Of a stretch of 19,413 nucleotides of DNA, positions 1-7,591 are shown in pieces. Source of the DNA: CAYVXE01 sp964455375 (GTDB lineage: Bacteria > Zhuqueibacterota > Zhuqueibacteria > Oceanimicrobiales > Oceanimicrobiaceae). Every line of letters begins with the position of its first letter. Position 1 is the stretch's first letter. Below the pieces are notes generated by a model. The model was not told the DNA's origin and ran no database searches. It worked only from the letters and a program-made list of their open reading frames with translations. A program made the translations under genes and the position numbers. The stretch covers positions 1-19,413 of the forward strand of contig CAYVXE010000085.1 in the NCBI GenBank assembly GCA_964455375.1, given 5' to 3'.

Positions 1-118
1 TCAGATACCTGGATGGTTGTGGTCTACCTGTATTCCCACTTTCCTGGGCAAAAGTAACTGAAGGGGACTGAATAAATAAGCATACAAGCATCGTATTTAC
101 AAAAAAACTATTTTTCAT
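1..118 (-). CDS. Exported protein, N-terminal fragment cut by window edge
   Basis: Reading leftward from an ATG at 118, the frame stays open to the window edge for 39 codons. The start MKNSFFVNTMLVCLF is a lysine followed by a hydrophobic stretch, and the context TFA-QE looks like a signal peptidase I site, so the product is probably exported. A purine-rich stretch (GGTGGTGTGAGG) precedes the ATG. It lies 100 bases downstream of the tyrosine autokinase gene on the same strand. That position makes an envelope or polysaccharide-export role plausible, but no mature domain is visible and the function is unknown. The frame is too short to be listed as a long ORF; the signal peptide is the main support. 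Confidence 0.6.
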   Translation of the reverse strand, partial: MKNSFFVNTMLVCLFIQSPSVTFAQESGNTGRPQPSRYL

Positions 119-218
119 AACCTCACACCACCTTTTTCGTTAAGTGATACACTAAGAACTCTCCTAACGAGAACACTCTCCAATCGCACCTTCTACAGCG
201 AAATAAATAATATGCGGC

Positions 219-2540
219 CTAGGTAGAAAAGTCTGATTTTGGTATTTCGGGTTCATGCCGAAATTTACGGCTTTTCGTATAATAGCTATAATATTTATAA
301 CTGCCGTATATCATTTCCATATCAGCTTTATTTAAAACCGCACCTATTATTTTTTCGTCAGGATTTGTAATTGAATCCCTAAACAGTTGAAAGGAACGCT
401 TCAGCGTTTTTTTGTCTAAGCCGCCCACTGAAGCACAGAACAAAACATGATCCATAAAATTCGTCATCATTGTTGTTTCTGCAACCCCGATCATAGGCGG
501 GGCATCGAATATGATTATATCGGCAAGTTGTTTTAAGTGCGGAATAATTTTTGCCCAGATTGTTGATGACCATATTCTCACAGGATTGGATGGAATAAAT
601 CCACACGGGAGGAATAAAAGATTTTTCTCAAAGGTGTGAAAGATACCTTCTAGTAAAGCGGTTCTTATCATCTGTGCATTCATTTGTTTAACATGAGAAT
701 TCTTCTCTTGAATAAAGTCGATGGTCTCATTATGGTTATTCTCCTCGTACTTTTCCACATTTTTTACCTTCTGCATAAACTCCAGCGCTAAATTCGTGAT
801 ACCCGGTTCTCTGGTTACGCCAAACATGCTATGTAACGATGGTTTTCTCAGGTCGGCATCTATTAATAAGGTTTTTTTCCCTCTCTGGGCGCTCGTAAGC
901 GCCAACATACTTGCAATGGTCGATTTCCCTTCGTTTGGAACCGCGCTGGTTATCATAATTGTCGACGATTGATGTTCTTTCTTATCCAAAGCAAAGGAAA
1001 GGAGACTATAAGCATCGAACAGCATCGAGCTATTCTCGTCGCTAAACATCTGCCCATTCCCACTCGATTTGAGCAATTTTTTCAAATCACATTTAAGTTT
1101 AGGTATAACAGCAATTACCGGGATGCCTAATACTTTTTCCACATCATCCTGAGTACGAATTTCATCATTCATATATTCCAAAACAAAAATTAAAAACATC
1201 CCTAAAAACAATCCGGAAAATAGGCCAACAAAGATGTTCAACAATTTTTTGGGTCGAATTGGCGCGCCTGGCATTCTTGCTGGCTCCAAAATCCGTATAT
1301 TGCCAATTTCTGAAGCTTCATTAATCCGGGACTTTTCTCTTTCTTCCAATAACGTCATATATAATTTGTTATTGACTTCTTTATCCCGTAATAAGCGAAC
1401 TAACTTCATCTCTTTGTCGGGAAGATTTTCCAACTTTTTCTTATAATTCGACAGCACCGTTTGCAGATTTTTTTCTTTAGCCTCAAGCGCCTTTAACTCA
1501 ATTTCTGAGCTTATCTTATCTTCAATAAATTTTGCGATTTGTGAGAACGGGTCTACAAGGCTACCGATATTTTCATCATTATTAATTTTTACCGTTTCGC
1601 GAATTAAACTTTTTTTAACTTGTTCTATTTCATTTTTCAGATCGATCATTTTAGGGTTGTCGTCCGGATACCCCTGTACTTGAAAATTCGAGTAGGTGAT
1701 CTCCAATTTTACAAGCCGTTCTTTTAGCTGAATGGCTAACGGACTGTTAATTTTTAAAACGTTCTCCGAGAGACCTTCCTTTTCAGCAGTTAACTTTGCA
1801 TTGATTGCTTTTAACCTTTCCTGCAATTCTTTTTTGGATGTTTGGACCTCGTTGTATAAAACTTCAGCCTGAGTAATTCTTGTCAGTATCTCTTTAGACT
1901 CCGCTTCCAGAGACGTAATATTCTGTGATTCTTTATAATCTTTTAATGTATTTTCAGATTCCTTTAAGCGTTTACTGACAATTTCAAATTGTTTATCAAT
2001 AAAGGAGGTAATACTACTATATTTTTTTCGTCTTACAGACAAATCTCTCTTGGTTAAAACCAATGCGGCCGTTTTTGTTACAAATTCAGCAAGATGCGGG
2101 AATTCAGAATCGAAGGAAACAACCACAACTTCAGTTCCTCTTATGGGCAAAAAAGACAGGTTATGCTTGATCTGACCAACAATGAATCCCTCTGCATCAT
2201 ATTCTTCTTTATATGAACTTAAAGATAAGAATCTTTTTTTCTCCTCCTCAGGGAGTTGTTTATAAACGTCTTGTGCAAATGACTTTGTTTTCATCTCTTC
2301 AATTTGATTGGCGATTAAATTACTTTTTGTAACGCCAATCATCGGACTGAAATCAGTCATTTTACCTGTGTCTTCAAATATTAGTTTTGTAGAGGATTGA
2401 TAGACGGGAACGGCCATATAGTTATATATCAATACAGGAACCAAAGTTGACAAAAAACAGGCAATGACAACCCATTTTTTGCGCCTTACAACACCCATCA
2501 ATTCAGGAATTGACACTGATTTATCAAATTGGTTTTCCAT
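219..2540 (-). CDS. Wzc-type polysaccharide chain-length determinant / BY-kinase
   Basis: This 773-residue inner-membrane protein couples a polysaccharide co-polymerase to a bacterial tyrosine autokinase that controls exopolysaccharide polymerisation and export. The order is: Wzz-type N-terminus with a membrane helix at about 24-42; a large periplasmic coiled-coil region at about 170-370; a GNVR-like stretch at about 375-410 (KEVNNKLYMTLLEERE); a second membrane helix at about 433-455; and the cytoplasmic kinase. The kinase shows Walker A (SAVPNEGKST, 532-541), Walker A' (LLIDADLRKPS, 558-568) and Walker B (IIIFDAPP, 675-682). The tail carries six tyrosines between 745 and 754 (YGSYKYYSYY), the usual autophosphorylation cluster. 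A hydrophilic stretch at about 588-620 between the A' and B motifs looks longer than usual. The full-length fusion of periplasmic and kinase parts resembles proteobacterial Wzc rather than the split CapA/CapB form. No strong Shine-Dalgarno sequence was found. Confidence 0.95.
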   Translation of the reverse strand: MENQFDKSVSIPELMGVVRRKKWVVIACFLSTLVPVLIYNYMAVPVYQSSTKLIFEDTGKMTDFSPMIGVTKSNLIANQIEEMKTKSFAQDVYKQLPEEEKKRFLSLSSYKEEYDAEGFIVGQIKHNLSFLPIRGTEVVVVSFDSEFPHLAEFVTKTAALVLTKRDLSVRRKKYSSITSFIDKQFEIVSKRLKESENTLKDYKESQNITSLEAESKEILTRITQAEVLYNEVQTSKKELQERLKAINAKLTAEKEGLSENVLKINSPLAIQLKERLVKLEITYSNFQVQGYPDDNPKMIDLKNEIEQVKKSLIRETVKINNDENIGSLVDPFSQIAKFIEDKISSEIELKALEAKEKNLQTVLSNYKKKLENLPDKEMKLVRLLRDKEVNNKLYMTLLEEREKSRINEASEIGNIRILEPARMPGAPIRPKKLLNIFVGLFSGLFLGMFLIFVLEYMNDEIRTQDDVEKVLGIPVIAVIPKLKCDLKKLLKSSGNGQMFSDENSSMLFDAYSLLSFALDKKEHQSSTIMITSAVPNEGKSTIASMLALTSAQRGKKTLLIDADLRKPSLHSMFGVTREPGITNLALEFMQKVKNVEKYEENNHNETIDFIQEKNSHVKQMNAQMIRTALLEGIFHTFEKNLLFLPCGFIPSNPVRIWSSTIWAKIIPHLKQLADIIIFDAPPMIGVAETTMMTNFMDHVLFCASVGGLDKKTLKRSFQLFRDSITNPDEKIIGAVLNKADMEMIYGSYKYYSYYTKSRKFRHEPEIPKSDFST

Positions 2541-2601
2541 ACTTTATACTTTCTTTTATGCCCTTTGTGATTGACCAAAAACATGTTATTTTTCACAATA
2601 G

Positions 2602-2640
2602 GTGTCATTCCGAATCAAGCTGCTACAGGATGAGGAATCT
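2602..2640 (+). repeat. Partial copy of dispersed repeat (TGTCATTyCGA family)
   Basis: The 19 bases GTGTCATTCCGAATCAAGC at 2602-2620 match the minus strand of 19366-19384 at 17 of 19 positions. They are followed by GAGGAATCT at 2632-2640. The same arrangement, TGTCATTTCGA then GAGAAATCT, occurs at 19077-19103. Two sites more than 16 kb apart, in intergenic DNA, point to one interspersed repeat family. Here only one end is recognisable and no partner inverted repeat was found, so this is a fragment or solo end. Confidence 0.55.
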
Positions 2641-3184
2641 GTTGGTCGTCGCTGTCTCTTTAAAAAACAAACTTTACAGGTAAGCAATCACTAACTTTTT
2701 TTCTAATACACTTACCATATACACACATCACTGGATATATGCATAAACTATATTTACATACTGAAACAAATAACCAATGACATTAAAGACTTGAATTTTG
2801 TACTTGCAAGCATTCAATAGGTCTTTGTAATTAGACATAATGAATCTAAAGGGACATTACCAGACACTAAAATTAAGTTGAATAAGAAATTCCGGTGGAT
2901 GGGACTCTCAGTGGAAGAAATGAATCTGCGCCTTTGCCTCAAAAAACCTGCATTTAATGTTTTGAGTAAAACATCCTTCACAAGTTATCCCCCCTCCATT
3001 TTCAAAAAATCTTAATACAATTACAGGATTGACTTGCTATTTTTTTCACGTAACAAATCTATTGCCTCCCATACCTATCAAAGACACAGCAGACAAAGTC
3101 ACGTCAAACTTTTTGCTACTTAAAAGCTTTTTCTAAGATATTGTATTTATTCCAACTTGTCAAGAATAATAACAAAATTTAACA

Positions 3185-3215
3185 TTTTATTGTAGTATTT
3201 TTTTCTACAATAAAA
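3185..3215. repeat. Perfect 11-bp inverted repeat with T-rich loop
   Basis: TTTTATTGTAG and CTACAATAAAA are exact reverse complements separated by nine bases containing a run of T. It lies about 290 bases before the oxidoreductase promoter and 650 bases before the autokinase start. It could be an operator or a hairpin in a leader transcript. A classical terminator is unlikely because the T run sits in the loop rather than after the stem. Confidence 0.5.
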
Positions 3216-3481
3216 GCACGTCAAATATACCCCTAAAAATAATTGCATTAATATATACATTGGAGAACTTAAAATACCCCCCTCAACCTTTTACAATGGA
3301 AGACAAATACATTATATTACAACAGATATTAATAGTCAAGAAAAATAATTGAAATTAAACGGTAAATGCGGTTTGGCATTTATTTGTTATCGACCATTTG
3401 CATCTTGAAAATTGTGGCTTCGCCGCACTGTGTTTGTATGTTGCCCCCCATGCGCTAGAGGTTTTTCATTATTTTTCACTA

Positions 3482-3510
3482 TTGACATCTTTAACAAGAA
3501 ATGCTATATT
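3482..3510 (+). promoter_or_regulatory. Sigma70-type promoter with extended -10
   Basis: TTGACA at 3482-3487 and TATATT at 3505-3510 are separated by exactly 17 bases, and TG at 3502-3503 forms an extended -10 (TGnTATATT). Transcription would begin near 3517, leaving a leader of about 33 bases before the TTG start at 3550. This is the best housekeeping promoter match in the window and would drive the FAD, Fe-S and GroES-like genes. The assignment assumes a primary sigma factor with standard preferences. Confidence 0.6.
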
Positions 3511-3549
3511 GAAACGAACTCAAATTTACAATAACATATTTGACCAATT

Positions 3550-4398
3550 TTGCTGACAAATCTTAAGCGGTTTTACCGCCCAAAATCTATCGCTGAAGCA
3601 TTAGCACTCCTTGAAAAAAACTCCGGTTCCATTCTGGTGATTGCAGGAGGAACAAAATTAGTGAAAACACGCAACTCCATTGTACAGGAGCTTGTGGACA
3701 TCACCGGTCTCGGTTTGGATTATATTCGGGAGAATAACGGCATCGTGCGCATTGGTGCAACCACACCCTTGCAAAAGATGGTCGAAAGCCAATTGTTAAA
3801 AACAGCCTATCAGGGTATTGTCAATGAGGCAGCTCAAATAACCCATCGCTCAAAAATGATACGGAATGCGTCTACGATGAGTGGCGAGCTGGTTACGACA
3901 AATTCTCTGTCTGTCCTCTATTGTGCCTTTCTTGTATTGCAGGCGCAGGTGCGAATCGTCGGTGGAGAAGAATTCGCTCTGGCTATGAACATTTTTAAAA
4001 ACAAAAAAGAATTGTCCGGCGGCCTGATGGTGGAAGTGTTAATCCCCGCTTTAAAGGAAAATACGTTTACAGCCATAGAAACGCTGCAACAAAAACAGGG
4101 ACTTCCTGTCATCGCCGCCAGTGCAAGAGTCACACTTGAAAAAGGTAAATGCACACAGATAAAACTCGCCATTACCGGGACCCGCAATTGTCCGAAGAGA
4201 CTACATGCCATTGAGGATACAATGATCGGGCAAGAGCTAAACCATGCAAACATCGAACGGTTTTCCAACGAAATAAACAGTCACTATTTTCCGGTTACCG
4301 ACACCTTCGCCACTGAAGAATTTCGTAAAGAGACCTCTCCTCTCGTCATCAAAAAAGTTCTAAATCGTTGTTTGGAAAATGCAGAAAATAATCTTTAA
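3550..4398 (+). CDS. FAD-binding subunit of a molybdenum hydroxylase family enzyme
   Basis: This 282-residue protein matches the medium subunit (CoxM/XdhB type) of the xanthine dehydrogenase/CO dehydrogenase family. In that family it carries FAD and passes electrons from the iron-sulfur subunit to an acceptor. Visible hallmarks are IAGGTKL at 31-37 (family AGGT[DN]L), RIGATTPLQ at 67-75 and IRNASTMSGEL at 104-114, plus the typical C-terminal stretch FRKETSPLVIKKVLNRCL. The second FAD loop, normally A-T-x-G-G-N, reads STMSGE, so one glycine and the asparagine are changed and FAD binding may be weakened. The start is a TTG; a TGA at 3541 in the same frame excludes an upstream start, and no Shine-Dalgarno sequence is evident. 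The iron-sulfur subunit follows 42 bases later. No large molybdopterin subunit is adjacent. Confidence 0.85.
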   Translation: MLTNLKRFYRPKSIAEALALLEKNSGSILVIAGGTKLVKTRNSIVQELVDITGLGLDYIRENNGIVRIGATTPLQKMVESQLLKTAYQGIVNEAAQITHRSKMIRNASTMSGELVTTNSLSVLYCAFLVLQAQVRIVGGEEFALAMNIFKNKKELSGGLMVEVLIPALKENTFTAIETLQQKQGLPVIAASARVTLEKGKCTQIKLAITGTRNCPKRLHAIEDTMIGQELNHANIERFSNEINSHYFPVTDTFATEEFRKETSPLVIKKVLNRCLENAENNL

Positions 4399-4440
4399 TC
4401 CACCTGAAAAACATGAACGATTTAACAAAACCCCGCAAAC

Positions 4441-4908
4441 ATGAAAATCACACTAACGATTAACGGCCAGAAAGGCCAATTCGACATTCCTGTTGCCACA
4501 ACTTTGATGGAATTTTTAAAGTCGCAACGACTTTGGAGTGTAAGGCATGGCTGTGAAAACGGGGAGTGCGGGAACTGCGCCGTCATTGTCGATGGAAAAG
4601 CGGTGAATTCCTGCAACATGCTGGTCGTTCAAACCGACGGCAAACACATTGAAACATACGAGAGTCTACGCAATTCCAATGAATATACCGTTTTAAAAGA
4701 AGCCTTTATGGATTTTGGCGACATCGAATGTGGGTTTTGTATTCCGGGAATGATGATAGCCATGAAAGCCTTGCTGGATAAAATACCGGATCCTACGGAA
4801 GAAGAGCTCATGGATACACTGGCAGGCAACCATTGTTTCTGCACGAAAAGTGTCAAACCCATCGATGCCATTTGTCAGGCGGTAAAAAAAATGAGGGGGC
4901 ATTATTAA
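4441..4908 (+). CDS. [2Fe-2S] subunit of a molybdenum hydroxylase family enzyme
   Basis: This 155-residue protein matches the small (CoxS/XdhC type) subunit, which carries two [2Fe-2S] clusters between the molybdenum site and FAD. The plant-type ferredoxin domain holds Cys38, Cys43, Cys46 and Cys58 (CENGECGNC, then C). The alpha-helical second domain holds Cys97 and Cys100 (CGFCIPGM) and Cys132 and Cys134 (GNHCFC). All eight ligands are present, and the length is normal. The last motif is divergent: family members usually read GNxCRCTGYxPI, while here it is GNHCFCTKSVKPI. It is very probably co-transcribed with the FAD subunit upstream and with the GroES-like gene 10 bases downstream. Substrate cannot be inferred because the catalytic subunit is missing from the window. 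Confidence 0.9.
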   Translation: MKITLTINGQKGQFDIPVATTLMEFLKSQRLWSVRHGCENGECGNCAVIVDGKAVNSCNMLVVQTDGKHIETYESLRNSNEYTVLKEAFMDFGDIECGFCIPGMMIAMKALLDKIPDPTEEELMDTLAGNHCFCTKSVKPIDAICQAVKKMRGHY

Positions 4909-4918
4909 ACAGGAAATT

Positions 4919-5302
4919 ATGGCCAAAGCAAATAAAAAAGAACTCATTGTTGTCGGTGACCGTATTCTGATTTCTCTTGACAAAAACGAATCGAGAACCG
5001 AGTTTGGTCTGTATCTTCCGCCGGGTGTAAAAGAAAAAGAGAAAGTGCGTGGCGGGTATGTTATAAAAACAGGCCCTGGCTACGCTCTGCCGGACGCAAA
5101 CTTCAACAGCGATGAACCGTGGGCATCATCCCCGAAAAATAAAATCAAATACATTCCATTACAGGCACAACCAGGTGATTATGCACTTTACTTAAGCAGC
5201 TCCGCGATTAATATTGAATTCGAGGGTAAACAGTACGTGGTGGTTCCACAATCTGCTATTTTGGTTCTAATGCGAGATGACCTCACTAATTTCGAAATTT
5301 AA
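4919..5302 (+). CDS. Divergent GroES/Cpn10-like protein
   Basis: This 127-residue protein follows the GroES fold pattern: VVGDRILISLD at 11-21, a mobile-loop-like segment ending in GLYLPP at 30-35, GGYVIKTGPG at 45-54, then PGDYALY at 85-91 and a C-terminal strand YVVVPQSAILVLM. GroES is normally about 95 residues; the extra length is mainly an insert at about 55-80 where the roof hairpin would be. No groEL is adjacent. AGGA at 4911-4914 provides a ribosome site, and the gene starts 10 bases after the iron-sulfur subunit. It is therefore likely translated with that enzyme. It may be a specialised co-chaperonin or a GroES-fold protein with a different task. The fold is clear; the function is not. 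Confidence 0.8.
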   Translation: MAKANKKELIVVGDRILISLDKNESRTEFGLYLPPGVKEKEKVRGGYVIKTGPGYALPDANFNSDEPWASSPKNKIKYIPLQAQPGDYALYLSSSAINIEFEGKQYVVVPQSAILVLMRDDLTNFEI

Positions 5303-5339
5303 ATACTTTTAAAGACACATCGGTTAAGATTTTTACTCA

Positions 5340-5359
5340 AATGCACCACGTAGTGCATT
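5340..5359. promoter_or_regulatory. 20-bp palindrome upstream of acs promoter
   Basis: AATGCACCACGTAGTGCATT is a palindrome apart from one mismatched pair around the central ACGT. Its inner form, TGCAC-N6-GTGCA, has the two-half-site geometry of a dimeric regulator. Its centre lies about 54 bases before the predicted acs transcription start, an activator-like position. The regulator is unknown; it might alternatively be a weak hairpin at the end of the preceding operon. Confidence 0.45.
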
Positions 5360-5368
5360 ATTATTAAT

Positions 5369-5397
5369 TTGCATTTCAAACAGTTGTTTTGTATTAT
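5369..5397 (+). promoter_or_regulatory. Predicted sigma70-type promoter of acs
   Basis: TTGCAT at 5369-5374 and TATTAT at 5392-5397 are separated by 17 bases. This would start transcription near 5404, giving a leader of about 66 bases. The 167-base gap and this promoter suggest that acs is transcribed separately from the oxidoreductase genes upstream. Confidence 0.45.
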
Positions 5398-5469
5398 ATC
5401 ATAACATATCCCTTAACAAACACTTACCTGTAATACAAAAATCGATTCTAAAGTTAGGAGGGCCTTTCT

Positions 5470-7380
5470 ATGGCAAAAAAGGGTAACAATCAAATCGGAA
5501 CAAAAAAACTGTATTATCCTTCGGATTCAATTAAAAAACAGGCAAATGTAAAAGATTTCGACTCGCTCTATAAACGTTCCATTGAAGACAGAGAAGGATT
5601 TTGGGCCGAAGAAGCAGATAAACTCGATTGGTTCCAAAAATGGGACAAGGTATTAGACGACAGCAATAAACCGTTTTTCAAATGGTTCACCGGCGGAAAA
5701 ATAAACATTGTCCATAATGCCATAGACCGACATTTGACAACCTGGAGAAAAAACAAATTGGCCCTCATTTGGGAGGGAGAGCCCGGAGACGTCCGCACCT
5801 ACTCATACCATGCACTAAACCGTGAGGTCTGTAAATTTGCCAATGTACTGAAAAGCATGGGCGTGCAAAAAGGTCATATCGTGACAATTTATATGCCGCA
5901 AATACCGGAGTTAGCCATCGCCATGCTGGCTTGTGCAAAAATCGGCGCGGCGCATAGTGTTGTTTACGGCGGTTTCAGTATTAAAGCGCTCGCAGAAAGA
6001 ATTCAGGACGCGCAGAGCCGTGTTCTGGTAACCGCGGATGGCGGCTGGCGTCGCGGTAAAACCACCGACCTGAAAGGCATCGCCAACGAAGCGATAAAAC
6101 AATCTCCGACCATTGAAGTGTGCATCACTGTGAAACGTACCGGGCAGGATGTTTATATGGAAAACGACCGCGATTTCTGGTACCACGATTTGATGGGTCT
6201 GCCCATCGCCAACGGGAAATGTGAAACAGAAGTCATGGATGCCGAAGACATGCTTTTCATTCTCTACACATCGGGTACCACAGGACGTCCCAAAGGTGTC
6301 TTACATACACACGGCGGCTACAGCGTTTATACGGCCACCACACTGCGGTATGTTTTTGACATTAAAGATGAAGATCGCTGGTGGTGTGCCGCTGACCCTG
6401 GATGGATTACCGGCCACAGTTACATCGTTTACAGCCCGCTTATCATCGGCGCCACAGTGATGATGTACGAAGGCGCTCCCAACCACCCGTATCCGAACCG
6501 CTGGTGGCAGATGGTAGAAAAGTACGGCATTACCATCCTTTACACTTCCCCAACCGCCATTCGCGGACTCATGCGGTTTGGCGAAAAATGGCCGCAACGG
6601 CATGATCTCAGCAGCTTGAGATTGCTTGGTTCCGTTGGTGAACCCATCAATCCGGAAGCCTGGCGCTGGTATCATAAAATCATTGGCCGTGAACAATGTC
6701 CGATTATGGATACCTGGTGGCAAACTGAAACCGGCGGTTTCATGATTACACCTCTGCCGATCACCCCCCTGAAACCGGGTTCGGCAACCAAGCCGTTTTT
6801 TGGCAATGAAGTCGCAGTCGTTGATGACCATGGAAACGAAGCAAAACCAGGCGAAGAAGGGAAACTCGTATTAAAAGCGCCCTGGCCGGGCATGGCGAGA
6901 ACCATTTATGGCGATCCCGACCGCTATATCGAAGTCTACTGGAAAGATTACGAGAAACAGGGCTGGTACAAGGCCGGCGATTCCGCACGTATCGACGAAG
7001 ACGGCTATGTGTGGATCATCGGGCGAATCGATGATGTCATCAAAGTCAGTGGTTACCGGCTGGGCACTGCGGAAGTTGAAAGTGCTCTGGTGAGTCACCC
7101 CGATGTTTCTGAGGCCGCAACCATTGCCCTGCCGCATGAATTGAAAGGAAATGCAATTTATGCCTATGCCATTTTACGGGCAGGCTTAAACGGCAGCAAG
7201 GAGCTGGAGGAAGAGATTAAAAAACATGTCGCCACGGAAATCGGCCCCATCGCACGTCCGGAATCGATTACATTTACGGAATCTCTTCCGAAAACCCGCA
7301 GCGGCAAAATTATGCGGCGTGTCCTTAAAGCCCGTGCGTTAGGCGTAGATGAAGGCGATTTAAGTACGCTGGAAGAGTAA
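5470..7380 (+). CDS. acs: Acetyl-CoA synthetase (AMP-forming)
   Basis: This 636-residue enzyme of the acyl-adenylate superfamily activates acetate with ATP and CoA to acetyl-CoA in the cytoplasm. The length is typical. It shows the N-terminal signature FWAEEADKLDWFQKWDKVLD at 44-63, the P-loop YTSGTTGRPKG at 266-276, GSVGEPINPEAW at 387-398, and DTWWQTETGG at 414-423, whose tryptophan closes the small acetate pocket. The hinge region is GRIDDVIKVSGYRLG (518-532), and PKTRSGKIMRR (607-617) contains the catalytic Lys613 that protein acetyltransferases modify in known Acs enzymes. AGGAGGG at 5456-5462 is a strong ribosome site seven bases before the ATG. A propionate-preferring enzyme cannot be fully excluded, but the tryptophan favours acetate. 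Confidence 0.96.
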   Translation: MAKKGNNQIGTKKLYYPSDSIKKQANVKDFDSLYKRSIEDREGFWAEEADKLDWFQKWDKVLDDSNKPFFKWFTGGKINIVHNAIDRHLTTWRKNKLALIWEGEPGDVRTYSYHALNREVCKFANVLKSMGVQKGHIVTIYMPQIPELAIAMLACAKIGAAHSVVYGGFSIKALAERIQDAQSRVLVTADGGWRRGKTTDLKGIANEAIKQSPTIEVCITVKRTGQDVYMENDRDFWYHDLMGLPIANGKCETEVMDAEDMLFILYTSGTTGRPKGVLHTHGGYSVYTATTLRYVFDIKDEDRWWCAADPGWITGHSYIVYSPLIIGATVMMYEGAPNHPYPNRWWQMVEKYGITILYTSPTAIRGLMRFGEKWPQRHDLSSLRLLGSVGEPINPEAWRWYHKIIGREQCPIMDTWWQTETGGFMITPLPITPLKPGSATKPFFGNEVAVVDDHGNEAKPGEEGKLVLKAPWPGMARTIYGDPDRYIEVYWKDYEKQGWYKAGDSARIDEDGYVWIIGRIDDVIKVSGYRLGTAEVESALVSHPDVSEAATIALPHELKGNAIYAYAILRAGLNGSKELEEEIKKHVATEIGPIARPESITFTESLPKTRSGKIMRRVLKARALGVDEGDLSTLEE

Positions 7381-7539
7381 TCTCTTACCCTCCATAGCGG
7401 ATACGAATTATATCTTAGCTCATGGTCGGTAAGCACGTTTATTGCCCGGAAAAAATACGGCTGATCAAATAATACGGTTTAAAATTCGACGCACTTCAAA
7501 AAAAGAACCATACGTAATTATATCCACTTTCTAACAACT

Positions 7540-7572
7540 AACAGATTCCATCTTTAAAAAGATGAATCTGTT
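7540..7572 (+). repeat. Hairpin in the leader of the membrane-protein gene
   Basis: AACAGATT-c-CATCTTT pairs with AAAGATGAATCTGTT, giving 15 base pairs with one bulged C and a very short A loop. It ends nine bases before the Shine-Dalgarno AAAGGAG at 7581-7587. It is followed by TTGTAAATTT after the base of the stem rather than a clean T run, so it is only a weak terminator for acs. It may equally control translation or stability of the following transcript. The rest of the 211-base gap after acs shows no clear promoter. Confidence 0.55.
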
Positions 7573-7591
7573 GTAAATTTAAAGGAGCGAT

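Larger units (their letters stand above)
2541..3549. other. AT-rich 1-kb intergenic region between divergent genes
   Basis: No frame of convincing length or composition was found on either strand. The stretch must hold the promoter of the leftward autokinase gene and of the rightward oxidoreductase operon. It contains a copy of a dispersed repeat near 2602, a 7-bp hairpin at 2957-2974 (ATGTTTT-gagt-AAAACAT), an 11-bp inverted repeat at 3185-3215, a 9-base direct repeat CACGTCAAA at 3100-3108 and 3217-3225, and a good promoter at 3482-3510. Nothing tRNA-like was seen. Its size is unusual for this compact window. Confidence 0.6.

Noticed and set aside
3374..3392. Sigma54-like -24/-12 sequence (TTGGCATTTATTTGTTA)
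   Set aside because: The GC of the -12 element is missing, and a much better sigma70-type promoter lies downstream at 3482-3510.
6301..6831. 176-codon minus-strand frame within acs
   Set aside because: Shadow of acetyl-CoA synthetase, which has every expected core motif in the plus frame.
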